Assembly (NCBI GenBank): GCA_023055505.1
Contig: JALIRH010000006.1
Coordinates: forward strand, 23,223,105 to 23,287,104
Origin: Callipepla californica brunnescens
Taxonomy: Eukaryota > Chordata > Aves > Galliformes > Odontophoridae
Length of the DNA stretch: 64,000 bases
Direction of reading: 5' to 3'
Shown here: positions 26,701 to 41,700 of the stretch, piece by piece
How the letters are laid out: each line of letters opens with the position of its first letter
How positions within the stretch are numbered: the first letter of the stretch is position 1
The notes under the pieces: generated by a model
Seen by the model: only the letters and a program-made list of their open reading frames with translations
The model's database searches: none
Told to the model about the DNA's origin: nothing
Program-made: the position numbers and the translations under genes

Positions 26701-29700
26701 GCTGTGAAACAGTGGGTCACCTCTGCTATAGCAGATGTTAACAAGCACACCATTCAGAATTTTATTCACCCCTGCTGAAAATGTAGAGCTAATGGTGGCA
26801 AATATAAAGAAAAATATTGTTTTATTTCAAAAAGTGTTATTGTTCTTTGTATTGGCTTCATTTTCAAGGAAATAAATAGGAGATATTACTTCTGGAGCAA
26901 ACTTCTATTTACGTGTTTTTACCCTCTATTGTTTTTACCGAGTGCAAAGGAGCAAGATGTGAGTGAACTGTTATAAGCTAGACAGAGATGCCAGCTTCTA
27001 TTCTTAAAAACTTACAGAATAATCTAACCTCTGAAAAGCGATGAAGAAATCAGGCTTAGAGGTAAAACAAAGCACTACAACTTCTAGGTAACAAATTTCT
27101 CAGAAGTATTTTAGAGATTTTTCCATTACCAACTGTTTGAGACCTGACAATCTTTATAGTCATAACTTGCTGCTGATAGTGACCACTGCACAGCAGACAT
27201 AAGTAAAATTCCTACACTTAAAATTCAGCCTACACTTCACTGCTTTGCTGCACCTGTTGCCTTGTATATTATCCTGAGATGTGTTAAGTACCAAAGTCAC
27301 AACAAAACAAGTACTTGTTTTAAAAAAGTAGCAGAAGAACATGGAATCATTTTATGGATTAATTCACATTTTCACTTGTGTGGCATGGTATTTATGATAT
27401 TAATTTTTTATTTCCAGTAATGTATAAGCATATGGAAAATCTATTTTCCTGCCATACATGGAAAAGTAAGGAGCATGTAGACATATATCTGTTTACACTA
27501 TCCTCTGAAAATGCAGCCTTGTACTCCCCTCAGAATGAATTTATTTGACACAGAATGAAAAAAAAAAAAAAAAAAAAAGAAAAGAGAGAAAACATAAACA
27601 CAGTTTGCTTTCTAAGAGAGAGAGAGACAGCATCTGACACCAAGACATCGTTGGACTGAGGAGTGGTGAACCACTTTGCTTTACTGTGTTTATACACCTG
27701 CCTGTCTCTCTCTTTCTTCACTTTCTAACTTTTCTTTCTATTTTCTTTTATTCTTTTACTATTTGCAGAAGTAGTTGCCTGATATTCTGTTACCTTTAAC
27801 ACTTAATCATCTCAATTAACAAGTTAGCCAATTTTACCTCCAAATAGAGTATTAGTTGTTGTTAAGAAACCTCTCAATAAATGACAATTGATGTGTATTA
27901 TTACTCTGAGTATTGGATGACTCTATTGCAGTAGCACCTCCATGCTGACCAGGGGAGGTGTTGCTTAGGAGACAAAAAAACATTCACGTCCCTCAAAAAC
28001 TACTGAGTAGGATAAGATACAAAAGTTTTGCTATGTATACAAGTGTTAATGTGGTGGCACCAGTTACGTGTTCATGCTAAGCTACAAGAGCCATTTACAT
28101 GAACAAATCTTCCATCTCTTCAGCAGTTATGTTTGCAAAACTGAATCTATAACCTGATTATTAACAGTCATCTATAAATATATTTCATTGCAATTTGCAT
28201 AGGATAAATCATTTGCATTGTTAATTTTCAATGGGAAATAGAAAAACCAAATATTTGAAATCAAAACTGTAAAGATGTGCAAAGCAATAACGATGAGTAA
28301 CAGTAACCAACAAAATAAATCTCTTCTTTAAAATAGCTTTAGGTATCATGATTAAATTTAGAATAAACATTTAAATAACATTCCTATTGTTTAAAACGAC
28401 AACAACAACACAGTTTCACCTAATAATTTGTTTCTGTTGACCAAGTAATTACTATGGCATTACAAAAATGGATGGGTATTCACAATCAGACAATAGTCTG
28501 CAAAAGTATGTGACCTTACCTTCACCTGCATACGCCAGAATTGAGCGGGCACGCATCTGCCTTCCTTCTGTGGTTTTGCCAGAGCAGGTGTGTGAGCAGG
28601 AGGACCACGCGGACCACATGCTGAGTACGCAGTCCTTTGGGCATGGAGCTTCGCAGACAACAGGGATTGGGTAGATAGCATCTCTGCACAGCTGTCTGTC
28701 AACCTCTTCTCCTGGGAAAGAAAAGGCCAGTAGCAGTCTATCATTTGTTAAATTAACTTAAAATGAGCAATCTAGCCCAGATGGGCACACAACTAAATTA
28801 GATTCTGTTCTTCTATATAAACAAGATAAATAGATTTCTTACTACAATGACTTGTCTCCTCTGCCTCAGACACGCTCAAATCTAGCTTAATTTGATATTC
28901 TGCTGAAGCCCGGGTGGTCTTCAGGCTTTTGCTTTATTATTATATATTTGATTTGAAGAAAATTCACACGTGAATAACAGAGTAAATAGTACATCTCCAG
29001 AAAACAGCAAGTTTGTAACTGCATATACATTAATTGCCTCATCTTCACCCCCATTTGTGGGAGAAGGGGAAAAATAACAGTACTTGAAGATCAGCCAATT
29101 GTATAAACTGCAATTTATCCTTTGAATCAGACCTTTGTTTATTTATATATCATTTATATATTATTATCTAAATATAAATATATTCATATCTTTATATTAA
29201 TATGTACCTGCAATTTAAAGAATAAATAAATAAATAAATTGCAGTAAGCTGCAATCAAGAGACAGTTGTTTGGTTATAGAGATCTTTTATTAGGCCAGCC
29301 AGAGACACATTACTGTCACAGAAGTATAAAAAGAATTCTGCATTTATATTCTGTCACATCAACGTAAGCATTTCATTATAATAAAGAAATCCAGACTACT
29401 ATAAATTGTTCAATGAAATAATCCCTAGTGTTTAAGTACAAGTACTGCTTTTATTTTCAGTAAATAAATTGCAGGGGCACTGTGTTTGAGAACTCTCTGC
29501 ACAGCATCCAATCACAAAGTACTTAGTTTTGTAAGGTGTAACATCACTTCCTGATCAAATCTGTTAATATGCATTAAGTGAGGAATAAAGGAATAATTGC
29601 ATATTCAAAGGTAAAAATTTCTCACAGACCATGACAAAAGGCTCAGTATAAATCTTCACTTTGGAGGAGATAAGAGAAACACTGAATTAAGGAGGGAGAC

Positions 29701-32700
29701 GTTTTAGAGTTATAGCTTTGTTATCCTACAAACCAATTACAGAAATTGCTGGCAACTAAAAGCACTGGGAACTGAGTAAATCCAATAGATAATACACTCA
29801 TCAAGTTGCTGATGATACAAAGCTGGGAGGAATGGCTGACATGCTGTAAGGCTGTGCTGCCATTCAGTGAGAACTGGACAGGCTGGAGAATTGGGCAGAG
29901 AAGAAACAGATGAGGTTGAACAAGGGCAAGCGTAGAGTCTTGCTCTTAGGAAGCAATAACTGCATGCACTGGTACAAGTTGGGGGGTGACCTGCTGGAGA
30001 GGTGGTCTGAGAAGAGGGACCTGGGTGTCCTGGTGGGCAACAGGTTGGCCATGAGCCAGCAGTGTGCCCTGGTCACAAAGAAGGCCAATGGCATCCTGGA
30101 GTGGCTTAAAAAGAGTGGCCAGCAGGTCAAGGGAGGTGGTTGTCCCCCTCTACTCTGCCCTGGTGAGGCCTCACCTGGAGTATTGCGTCCAGTTCTGGGC
30201 TTCCTGGTACAAAAACGACAGGGATCTCCTAGGAAGAGTCAAGTGGAGGGCTACAAAATGATAAAGGGCCTAGAACACCTCCCATGTGAGGAAAGGCTGA
30301 GAGACCTGGGTCTGTTCAACCTTGAAAAAAGAAGACTCAGAGGGGATCTGATCCACATCTATAGATATCTAAGGAGCGGGAGGCAAAGGGACGAGGCTGG
30401 ACTCTTTTCAGCAGTGTGTGTCGTAATAGGATTAGGAGAAATGGTTACAAACCAGTGCATTGGAAGTTCCTCACGAATGTGTGTGGGAACTTCTTCATAG
30501 TAAGGGGTGATGGAGTGCTGGAACATGTTGCCCAGGGATGTGGTGGAGTTTTCTTCTCTGGAGATGTTCAAGACCTGTCTGGATACCTACCTGTGCAACC
30601 TGGGCTAGGGAGCTGCTTTGGCAGGGGGTTGGACTAGGTGATCTCTAGAGGTTCCTTCTAACCCCTTCAATTCTGTGATAATGTCAGTTACAAGCCGAAC
30701 TTCAAAAACATCACATTTGAGAGCCCATAGATTTCTGAGGCCCTTTTAAACACATGCAAGCTGAGCACAGGAAGAGATAATCTCACTTATAAATAGGAAA
30801 TGTTTTTCTTTCCCTTAAGTTTTCTGAAAAACATGCCATATCAAAAGCATCTAGATGCCATTTACGTTACATGATCCGTGCCATACTAGGGCATTAAAAT
30901 TTCTACTGAGATGATTCGTCTACAGAAGTGTTACTGAAGTGCAAGAGATCTCAATGGAATTGGACTGCATGTAGCATAGCATTTATAATGATACGTCATT
31001 TTTGATTTAATAGCTAATGTCAACAAAAAAATTCTCATCAACATCTGCAATGGAAATAAGTCTTTGATACAACAAAATATTTGTTGGAAATAATAAATAC
31101 TCTTATTTAATAATAAATAGTCATTTAGTGATAAAAGAAACCACCTGGATTCTGAAAAGCTAATTAGCGAGCAATGTGAATGCTGTATACAAAGCCAAAA
31201 ATCTATAAATACTATTTTACCCAAGCATCAAATTATGATTTTCCATATTAACAGAGTAATAAAATTCATAAAACTGTGTTCTAACCAGAATCTGCAAGCT
31301 TCTGTAAAAGTCTTAAAACGTCTCAGATAAGAATCTGTGACAGTCTTAATTTTCAACATAGGAGGATTTCCTTCCTAGTAAATCAGAATGACACACTGCT
31401 TATAGAGTGAAGTATCAGAGCCAGGAGCAAATGGCAAAATTCTTTTACAAAGAACGAAGCTAGAAAAAGGATGAACTTTACTCTCAGACTGTTCCATCTC
31501 CAGGTAATATTTAATGAAATAAATGCTACATTCACCTTCTTATCTTGCAAGAAACACTACTGTTACAATATCCAGCTTATTTATCACCTACCAACTAAGA
31601 TAGCTTTAGTGCAAAATTAAAGCTGAATTTTGGGTTGCAATGAGAAATTGACTTAATTTTAGTTTCAGCCTGATGACTACACACTTAAAATGAAAAATCA
31701 TTCTCTCTCAAAGCAAAGCTCTTATCTTTTCCTTTTACAGGGAAAATGGTCTAGAAATACATATATTGCATATGAGCACTTAGTTTTTGTCAGCAATCCA
31801 ATTCTTATCTGATGAAGGCAACAGCACAGAAATGTAGCTGAAAAAAATATTTTATAACATGTATTTCTTCAAGGAAATATCATATTTAGACTAAATCGTT
31901 TCTGACATTTTACTAATGATTTTATGAACAATTTGACCTTTGTTGCCTTCCTTATAAAGTGCATAGTGTAGTCAACTACTAGGAGCAATGCCAATATAAA
32001 GGCTAAAGACGTGGAAAAAGTCCCATTCGGAAAAAAACTTCATCAGCTGTCTAATATTTTATTTGAACTTTATGCCTAAACATTTATGTTTCACAGGAGA
32101 CAAAGAAAAACTTCAAAAAAACATGCGTAAAAGGTCGCTGCCCTGAATTACTTGTGTTCTAATCAACAGAATGACAAAAACTAAAATCCAGAATGAAGAA
32201 AACAAAATATGAAATAAGGAAACTGTTCACCACTGAGTAGTTGATTTGTTCATTAAAATCTCAAAGGTAGAAGCAGTCCATCTTTGAAAACAGTGCTTAT
32301 GTAGCAGAATGGTATTTCTCTCATGCAATAGACACATTTTAGGCTAAATTCTCTGAACTGTACTAACCGCATGCAGGCATGGCAGGTCGTAAAAGAGGCT
32401 GTCTTTTTTAAGGGTACTAAATGTCAAAAACTATTTAAATCTTAACTGGGATTTTTATAGATTTGTACCATCAGTAAAGACTGCCAATATATTCTTTGAA
32501 CTGCTATGCCGGCTCTAACGTGACAAACAGCATAGTGAATACAAATGTTATTACAAACAATCCTTATGGTCTTTTTTATGGAGTAAAGATCTTGTAGTTT
32601 GTGTGAATGCACTGGAGTCATGAGTAAACTACTGAAATATTTGATTGCTTTAATTAAGAAAAATCTAAGCTCCTACATAAGCAAATTCTTAGTGATTAAA

Positions 32701-35700
32701 AGTAGATTGCTCATGACTAACATACTGGAGAAACTCATTGTAAGTATCAGACTATATTCATATCACAGTTCTGGTTTGATTACATTCACTAAGAAGATAC
32801 AATATGCAAAAATTTACTTTAGATGCTAATATTTGGGCTTCAATATGGACAGAATGTTCTGTGCAATCAAATCATGCCATTTTGTGTTTTATTATTTATT
32901 TTTATCTTTTGCTCATCTGTAAAATGTGTCTGATATTAATGTTTCTTGTAACACAGTTCAAGATCTTTCCACTGTGAAGCATTCCTAGAGCTAACACTAA
33001 CACTACAGAGACATAGCAGGAAATCTTGATTCTTGTGCATCTTTTAACATGATCACGCTCCAGTGCACAGAAAAAAAAAATGCTGTCAGATTCTGACCTG
33101 TAGTAAATGGAAAGGCAAGTGGTTAACAGAGGGCAAAATTATTTTAAAGCCTTAAAATGAACAGTAAAAATCACTTCTGGATTCAATGAGGCATGAAGAA
33201 CAACTGGAAAAAAAATCAACATGAAAATTCTGTTGGGAACCTACACAGTAAGTAATTATTTTGCTCTCAGTTCTCTACCAGCAAGCCAACTATAGTCTCT
33301 GAAAGGCTGAGCTGTAATAAAGTCAAAGCCAATGACAATAGAATCACAATAAATGGGATAAAACCAATAGATAACTTTGAACATTGCAAGTATTGCAAGT
33401 GATATTTAAAACACTTGTAAAAATCAGTAAAGGAAAAAAATACCACAGTGGTAATAGAAAACATGCAGTTATACTCTAAAGTTTGTAAAACAATTAATGA
33501 CAACAACTGAGCCTTAATGATACAGCTACAGACTTCAGCATCTGCACTGCACAGTCAAATGTGTTCAAATTTGCTAATGCTTCTCTAAGAAAATAAAAAG
33601 GGCAATATCTCATTCTTGTGGCTTCTAGTAACATAAGTGATAGTCTGCTTTTAAACACAGTGAACCACAGGAACTTAGTGTTACTAAATGTTCTGTTTTT
33701 AAATCTACTTGAAAAGAGAATGTAAAAATAATATAGAAAGGATAAGCAGTACAAAGCACAGAACGATCTGTGTGTACTGCTTATACATACATTAAGGAAT
33801 ATACTGTATTATACACAGGTAAAAATATCTGTAACTGGTCTTTCAGCTGATGCCTCCATTACCAGTTTTCTTGTCTTGCCAGTGACATTAAACAGGATGC
33901 ATTCCCTGCCATCCAAAGGAAAATTTCTGGGCACCTAGAATTCTTGGTAACGTTCTCCCAGAGATTTAAGCTCCACTTTTAGGGGTGAATAAAGCCACGT
34001 TACTACTCAGCTTACTTCATTAATGCCACTAAGCATGAAGGCTTCCTTTTTTTCAGCAGGAAAACATGCGGCTATTTCATATGATTGTAAAATCTATTAT
34101 TTACTATTTGCTTCCTTCCTTCTCTTCCCTGGGAAATCAGGAAAGTTTTACTCTGCCTCTTTTATGGCTTGGAAAGGTTTAAAAAAATTATAATTCTCAC
34201 ACAGAATGCATCTCTCTCATACGAGGACTTATATATAACTTTATGCTTACTATTCAAAACTTAATAACAAGTGCTTTGTAGTTTGTTCTGTTTTTCATAT
34301 GGAACTAACTTCATGAAATCACAGAATTGGAAGAGACCTTAAAGACCATGTAGGTCCAGCACCCTGCCCCCCCCCCGCCATGTGCTGGGACACCACCCAT
34401 CATATCAGGCTGTCCAGGGCCCCAACTGACCCAGTTGCAAGTGCCTCCCAGGATGGAGAATCCACAGCTTCTCTGGGCAGCCTGTGCCAGTGTCACAGCA
34501 CCTTCTGTGTAAGGAAATTATTCCTCATATCTAATCTAAACCTACCCTCTTCTACTTTAAAGCCATTACTCTTTGCCCTTGTACTGTACTCCCTGACAGA
34601 GTCCCTCCTTGTCCTTCCTGTAGACCCCCTTTATTTGAAGGCCACTGTAACGTCTTTTCAGAACTTTCTTTTCTTTCCCCTCAATTCTCAACTCCAAATT
34701 GAGCATACTTCTCCACTAATGAGTTTGCATATGCTACAGTTTTATGATTTATTGCACTGTTCATTATATACAAAGATAATTTGACTATAAGAGGGGGAAA
34801 AACGCATTTCAAGAAAAAGGTTGTGAATTGTCTGATATATCTAATTTAGTTACAACTCTGGAGAGAAAATGAGCAAGAAAATACCAATTGCCTTGAAATT
34901 GCAAGTGTATCATAAGTACATTAAAATAGTATCAAATAGAAGCAGCATTAATAAGGGTCTTTTTCTTGCTGACATTCTTCAAAAGATGAGGAAAAAAAAT
35001 AGGCAAATCACTGGAATCAGAGAATACGTATAAACTCGGTCAAATTTGAAGTTCTTTATGAGACTTCCATTACTAATAACCCCCTCTGCAAGTTGGCTTA
35101 CTAGTCATATACAAAATGGGCAATTCTTCACACTACAGAGAAGCTATCAAAGTAATCGTTAAAAATCATACATTTTCAGATAGTAGAGAACCTTGTACCT
35201 GCTAATAAACAAATAGCAATCAAACACTTGAATAAACTAACATTATCATTTCAATTTCTAATATTACTGTATTCATTTCACATAACTATGCAATTGTCAG
35301 TCCTCAATCCTCAATAAAGGAAAAATCCTGCCTGCCTCATGTGAACAATAGCAATTTAACTTTTCCTTCTAAACCAAGAAGCTGCAGCAGCTCTGCAGGT
35401 TTGGATTTTTATTTTTTTTTCATTCTTTCTTACACAGGAGCAACTGTCTGAGGAAAGCTGTCTTTCTCGTAGTGCAAGTCTCTAATTAAAACACATAGAA
35501 AAAGGCTGACCCAGATTTTCCTGTGGGGAGAATTTAGAATTTAATCCCTGCAAACCTAATCAAACAAACCACTAAAAAGGTAAACAATAATATTTACAGG
35601 CAATCATCATTTACTGACTTGTTCAGTGCAGGAATCTAAATAAGAGTATTTAAAACAAACAAACAAAAAAAAAAAAACCTAGCACGTGCAGTGGTATCAG

Positions 35701-38700
35701 AATAACATAATTTTTTCAGTTCCGTACTTTATATGTACTACCATACTTTGATAGGCATGAAACTCTTAAATGTTTTATCAGTCCCGGCAGTATTCATAAC
35801 ATTCTGACAGTGTTTATTCATATCTACTCCAAAGATAAAGTATGTCAGTGTAAGCTTTAGTGCTAGTAAAAGGGCAGCATTCATGAAATAAAATAGCAAC
35901 ACCGTGTTAGCTGATTTGTACTTGTTTTCTGTTCAGTGGCAGGATGACCAGCTGTCAAAAAAAAAATCTCTCTGCATGAGGTAGGCTGTTAAATTGTCAG
36001 CTACTTGAAAAGTTTTAAACCTCTCTAATTACTGAACATCAAGCAACATTAAAACTTAAATTATGTTATCAATATATTCTACTTCATTAGTTTCAAAGTA
36101 CTTCAACAAACTCAATGTGAAAAGATGGGTCCCTTTTTTATATTTTCTCACTGTTAAAAGGCACTATGGCCCCCTTCTGCCAGACTGACAGGGAGTCTTA
36201 AGAGGTTTGCTGCCTTCTGGACATTGCCAAGAAGAGTACAGCACCAAGAACACAGACTACTATCCACTACTGTTCTTCCACATGAGCGTGAATGACACTG
36301 GAAGCTGGAGTATGGGCAGAATTAAAGACTATGAGTCCGTGGGAGTGCAAGTGAAGAACACTGGTGCCCAACTTATCTTCTTTTCAGTTTTGCCAGTTGG
36401 AGGAAAGATGGAAACCAGAAATAGATACATACAGTGTGTACCAACTCCTGGTAATGTAGATGGTGCCAGCACCAGGATTTAGGATTTTATAATAAAACAT
36501 TCAATGAAGATCATAATCTCTTAGGGAGGGATGGGATCCACCTGTCTAGAAGAGGCAAGGCAATCTGTGGCATCAGGCCATCCTAGTGAGGTGGGCTTAA
36601 AACTGAAGGACTTGGGGACTGGGGTACAAAATGGCAACACTCATGTCAGGCCAACCAGAACGAAGTCAAATGTTCCATAGCTGCCTCCCATGACATGAGC
36701 CAGAGGCCAGTCACCTCAAGAGTGTGTATAGCTATGGGGCATCCTCTTGCATCCATCAAGTGACACCTACATCCTCTGCTCCCTTTTCTTCCCTGAATTA
36801 TCTGCCTACCAATTAATGCAGAATGGAAGCAAACAGGAAGAATTACACATCTGTGTGCTGTCACAGGGCCATGACCTCATTGTGATCACAGAGATGGGGA
36901 GGGACAGCTCACAAAGACAGACCAGCAAGGTGAGGTGGTGGAGTTGCTAGGGGCAGCTTTGGATGCAGTGACCACAAAACAATGGAGTTCAGGATCTTAA
37001 ATGGAAGAAACGAGGCAACACATAGGATTGCAACCCTGGATTTCAGGAGAGCTAATTTTGACCTTCCCAAAGACCTACTTGGAGGTATCCTATTTGAGCA
37101 CTGGAAGGTAAGGAAGAGGTGGGGTGGGAGGGGGAAGAGAATTGGTAGACATTTAATCACCACTTCTTTCAAGCTCAAGATCAGTGTATCCCTAGGAGTA
37201 AGAAATCAAGCAAAAATGGCAGAAGACCCACATGGATGAACAAGGAATTCACAGAAAAACTCAAACGGAAGATCTATGGAGTGTCGATATAGGGTAAGAC
37301 CATGTTGAAGGAATAAAGGAATATTGTCTGGGCATGCAAGGATGTGACAAGGAAGGGTAAGGCCCACTTGGACTTAAATGTGTTGACAGAGGTAAAGGAC
37401 AACAAGAAAGGCTTTTTAAAGTATGTCAATAGCAAAAAGAAGACCAGAGAAAATGTGTGTCTGCTGCTGAATGAGGTACATGCCCTGACAACCTCCTTTA
37501 CGAAGTCAAGGCTGAGAGATCTGGAACTGTTCAGCCTTTAAAATAGAAGTCTGAGGAGGGAATCTTATCAATGTTTATAAATATTACACAGGAATCAAGT
37601 GGATGGGGCAACGCTGTTTTCAGTGGTGTCCAGCAAAAGAACAAGTGGCAGTGAGCACAAACTGGAACACAGGCAGTTCCATACAAACCTGAGAAAGAAC
37701 TTCTTTAGTTTTGAGAGTGACAGTGCATCAGAGCGAGCTGCCCAGAAAGACTGTAGAACTAGTTTTTTCTCTGGAAATATACAAAACCTACCTGGACACA
37801 TTCACGTGTAACCTATCTACTCTAGGGAACCTGCTTTATCAGAGAGTTGGGTTAGATGATCTCCAGGGGACTCTTCCATCCCTACCATTCTGTGATTCCT
37901 ATAAAGCAAGGATTGCTGCTTTCAGTTCTATTGCTTAGGTTCTGTTGCTCTAAGTGTTAAATCAGTTGGTAATTCCCTAATCACACACATTTCTCTCAAT
38001 TGCTTTTGCTAAGTAGAATCTGCATTTAATTAAGTATGTCTTAATTAGCTGATAGTTAATATTCTTGAAGCCATTTTCTTCTAAGAAGCCTAAGTAGAAA
38101 TGGCACTGATTCTGATGAAGACAAATACTCCAATGTTTCTCACATCTGTTGGTTATGCAAAAATATAAGAAAGTTACTTTAACAGTTTAAGGATATGCAA
38201 ATAATGTTGAACTGTAAACCGCTTATGTGTCAGGTGTGTGATAATATGCTGTCATTATGGTTTCAATGTGAAATTTCAAGAAATATCACATTGTTCCCTA
38301 CTAAAAGAAAACAGCAGTTGAGTCCATTATTCAAACAAATACAACATCATGAATTTCATAAACATGGATTTTTTTTTTTAAATGATAAACTTCCCAGCAC
38401 AAGTACATAACCTTCGTATCGTTTACACTAATTTTGATTGAACATACAGAACAGCTACACACATGGGAGGCCATTGTTTCCTCCTTCACCATGCAAATAC
38501 TGAAGATTCATATGCAAAATAGAAGATACAAAGACCTTCAAAAAACAAACTTAGATTTTAAAATGTGTTTTGGATTTTTATAAAGCAAACACTTGCAGGG
38601 GAAAAAGACTATCGTGGCAGGAACAAATGCAACCCAAAAGGAATATATCTGGGTGTTTAGAAGTCCACTATATTTAGTGTTTCTTAAAGGAAGGATTATA

Positions 38701-41700
38701 GCATGCAAACATACTTGAGAAAAAATTCTTACTGAGATTTTTATTTCTAAACACCACATTTTCCAAGCATGTAAATATGAAACACTAATTTTACAAGAAG
38801 TAACAACTTCTTGATGATGAATGACTATGTACAATCTTCACTGAGTATTCACCTTAAGCAAAAACAAATTTGAGGAAAGACAGTGACTTTAAGAATCCCC
38901 ACAGAGATGGAAAAGTCTAATTCCAGCTAATATATCCAAGCACTTTTGTTGCTTCTATGTAAGCAGACTAATAAATGCTACCACTGTTCCTCAGTTCTAG
39001 AGTAAATACTAGCATATTTTATATCCCTCCTCACAGTACAAGGTATTAGTAGCCCTGTAGAAAGAATGCAGATACAGGTAAGCCACTTGTAAAACACAGG
39101 CAATTCATAGAAAAGCTGAAATATTTGAAAGCCGTTCTGCTGCTGACAGTAAGAGAGCATTAGTTCCAAGAATGTCCTTCCTGTCCTTTAGTTCATCCAA
39201 ACTTACAGTTACTTGGTTTTCAAGAAAAGTGATCCTTTGCTAAGAAGTCGAGTATTCCTTAACATACCAGGTAAAGGTAAAGCACTGCATCATATACATA
39301 GCTGTTGAACAATCAAACTCAGAGTTAACATTCCTTACTTTGAAATAACGAAAGACAGAAAAGGACAGTTCTGAAGCAAATGAAGAATGTGTATTTCCTT
39401 CTAAAATTGTTTCAGATAGAAAATGTTTCTAGAAGTTATTTGGGCACAACTGGTTAAAAATAATGAACTCACACATTCAGATGCAATATTAATGCCTCCA
39501 GTAATCCCATTTTCATGTCTGGTAACAGAAGAACATATGTATCTCCCCTTATATTAGAGTCATCTATCAGGATTACAGTCATGTAGATGCAGTCTAAATT
39601 TGACAGAGAGAAATAAAATCAGGGAAAGGAATAGTATATCTTAATTCAAATAATATTTTTTCCAATATAGAATGCAGTGCTGTCTGTCACGTATATAGGA
39701 AGGCCAGACCAAACAGCAATATGAAAAATAATAATATTCTATAACTATGTTAACTCAGATGTATTTGTTTGAAAGTACAGTAACCTGAGACACTTGTCTG
39801 GGGAAAAAAAAAAAAAAAAACACCACATTATTTACCCTTTTACCACAAAAAGTGCAAACTTATTTACCCTTGAATTCTTTACTCAAAGAAAATTAAAATA
39901 AAAAAGGAGAAGAAAATGTTCTGCTTTTCTTGTCATCCTAAAAAGGAGAACACTGTGGCATCTATATTCAAGTTTTACTTACTTAGGTATCCTACCTTTT
40001 TTTTCCAACTATTCTTTTCTAGATTTACTCAGGTTGTACAACTAAATTATATGTTTCATCCAAAAATAGGGAGTTTTCCTATTCTGCATATATTTATATA
40101 CAGAACTTTTTAACTGGTTGTGAGAGGAGCACCAGTATCAATTACCCATATCATACACTTGACCATATGTGAAGCTCCCAATAGAAAGGAAATATAGATA
40201 TATCACTTTTATACATGAGGTCAGTTCCACCACTGTACATGTAGAGGCACTGCGAGGGATCTTCCAGCACTAACAATGCCTTAATAAGTAACATAGCCAT
40301 TTTATCTTTCATAAAGCATGGTAAGATACCGAGAAAATACAGTGCATATTTTGTACTATGCACACTGTCAGAAATTATCTTTACTAGTTCTGATACAACT
40401 GAATATCTCTCAAACAGTTGTATTTGAATGGGCTGTTGGCAATACTATGAGTCTCACTGAAAAAAAAGAGACTTACCTAAATAGAAATACTGAAAATTAA
40501 TCCAAATTAATTAAAATACAAATTTGAAGAAGATTAGTTGGTCTGTAGTAACATTTTATATGGCTATACTCATTCAGAATGAAAGTACATCTCAATAAGC
40601 AGAGATTAGGACACTTTAATTTTTAGTAAGAGAAGTCACGTGCATTTAACATGGTAAATTAATTTTCTTTTGCACCTAATTTGCATACTTTCCAAAGTGT
40701 CTCCATGTAAACAAGACAAAGTACAAAAAAATAATAAAATCTGAAGAACCACAGAATTACAAAAAGTTGAAGTTGAAATGGATGCCTGGAGGCCCCCTGT
40801 TCAAACTTCCCTGTTCGGGCAGAGCCACAGAGCAGGTTTCCCAGGCTCATGTCCAAGTGGCTTCTGAAATTCTCCTGAAAGCAGACTCCACAGCCTCACT
40901 GGGCAACTTGCGCCAGATGCACAACAAAGAAGTGTTTCCTAATAGTCAGGGGGACTTCTTGTGTTATAATTTGTGCCCTTTTCCTCTTTTCCTGGTACAG
41001 GACACCACTAAAAATAGTCTGTTCTGACTTCCTTGTGCTTTCCCTTCAGATATTTGTAGACACTGTTAAGATCCCACTCAGTCCATACCTCAACAGATTA
41101 TTTGTGAGGATCTTAGAGTGGATGGTGTCCAAGGCCTTTACTGAAGTTTATGAAGACTATATTCATTGTTCCCTTCAAATCCTTCTGTCTCGAACACCTA
41201 TCCTCATGGTTGTTGATCCCTCTTTTATCCTCCATTTTTCCCTGCCTATGTGACATCCCTTGGTGCTTGGGTAAGAGTCATGTGAGTACCTCCTGAGTTA
41301 TCTCCCCTGAGATGAGTCCACACAAAAGACTGTTGTCCAGCCACTGAGCTACAGCTTATCTTATTCTCCTTGCCCCAGGATGTGTCCATCTGTGTCCCTC
41401 AGACAAAGGATTTCACAACCCTCACCCAGGGCATACTTAAACATGTTCATCAGCAAGCTTTGAGGCAATGGCATAAAAAATAATCTCTTACACCATCAGA
41501 GTTGTCATTTTGTTAAAGAAGTTTATCAAGTTGGTCAAGCATGACTTCCCCTAGATGAAACCACGCTGTCTATTTCTGATGATTTTATTCTTTCTGCACC
41601 TAGACAGTTTCCAGAATTAGCTGTTGCATTATATTCAAAGGAATAAAGGTGAGGCAGATTGGATTGCAGCATGGGTCCTCTTTCTTGACTTTCATGATGA

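Larger units (their letters stand above)
22856..28519 (-). other. THSD7A: THSD7A intron 5 (5,664 bp)
   Basis: Phase 1 intron between window exons 5 and 6. It holds an A-run at 27558-27578, a (CAAA)n-rich stretch at about 25150-25200, a solo LTR (about 25680-26207) and a mariner remnant (26364-26905). The 22900-25140 part shows nothing recognisable. Confidence 0.85.

Noticed and set aside
28468..28674. Plus-strand frame opposite THSD7A exon 5
   Set aside because: A shadow of a real exon. The minus strand has splice borders and strong homology.
29910..30500. 196-codon plus-strand open frame
   Set aside because: It is a piece of CR1 ORF2 and 3' region ([42 protein letters not shown]) with frame changes, not a host gene.
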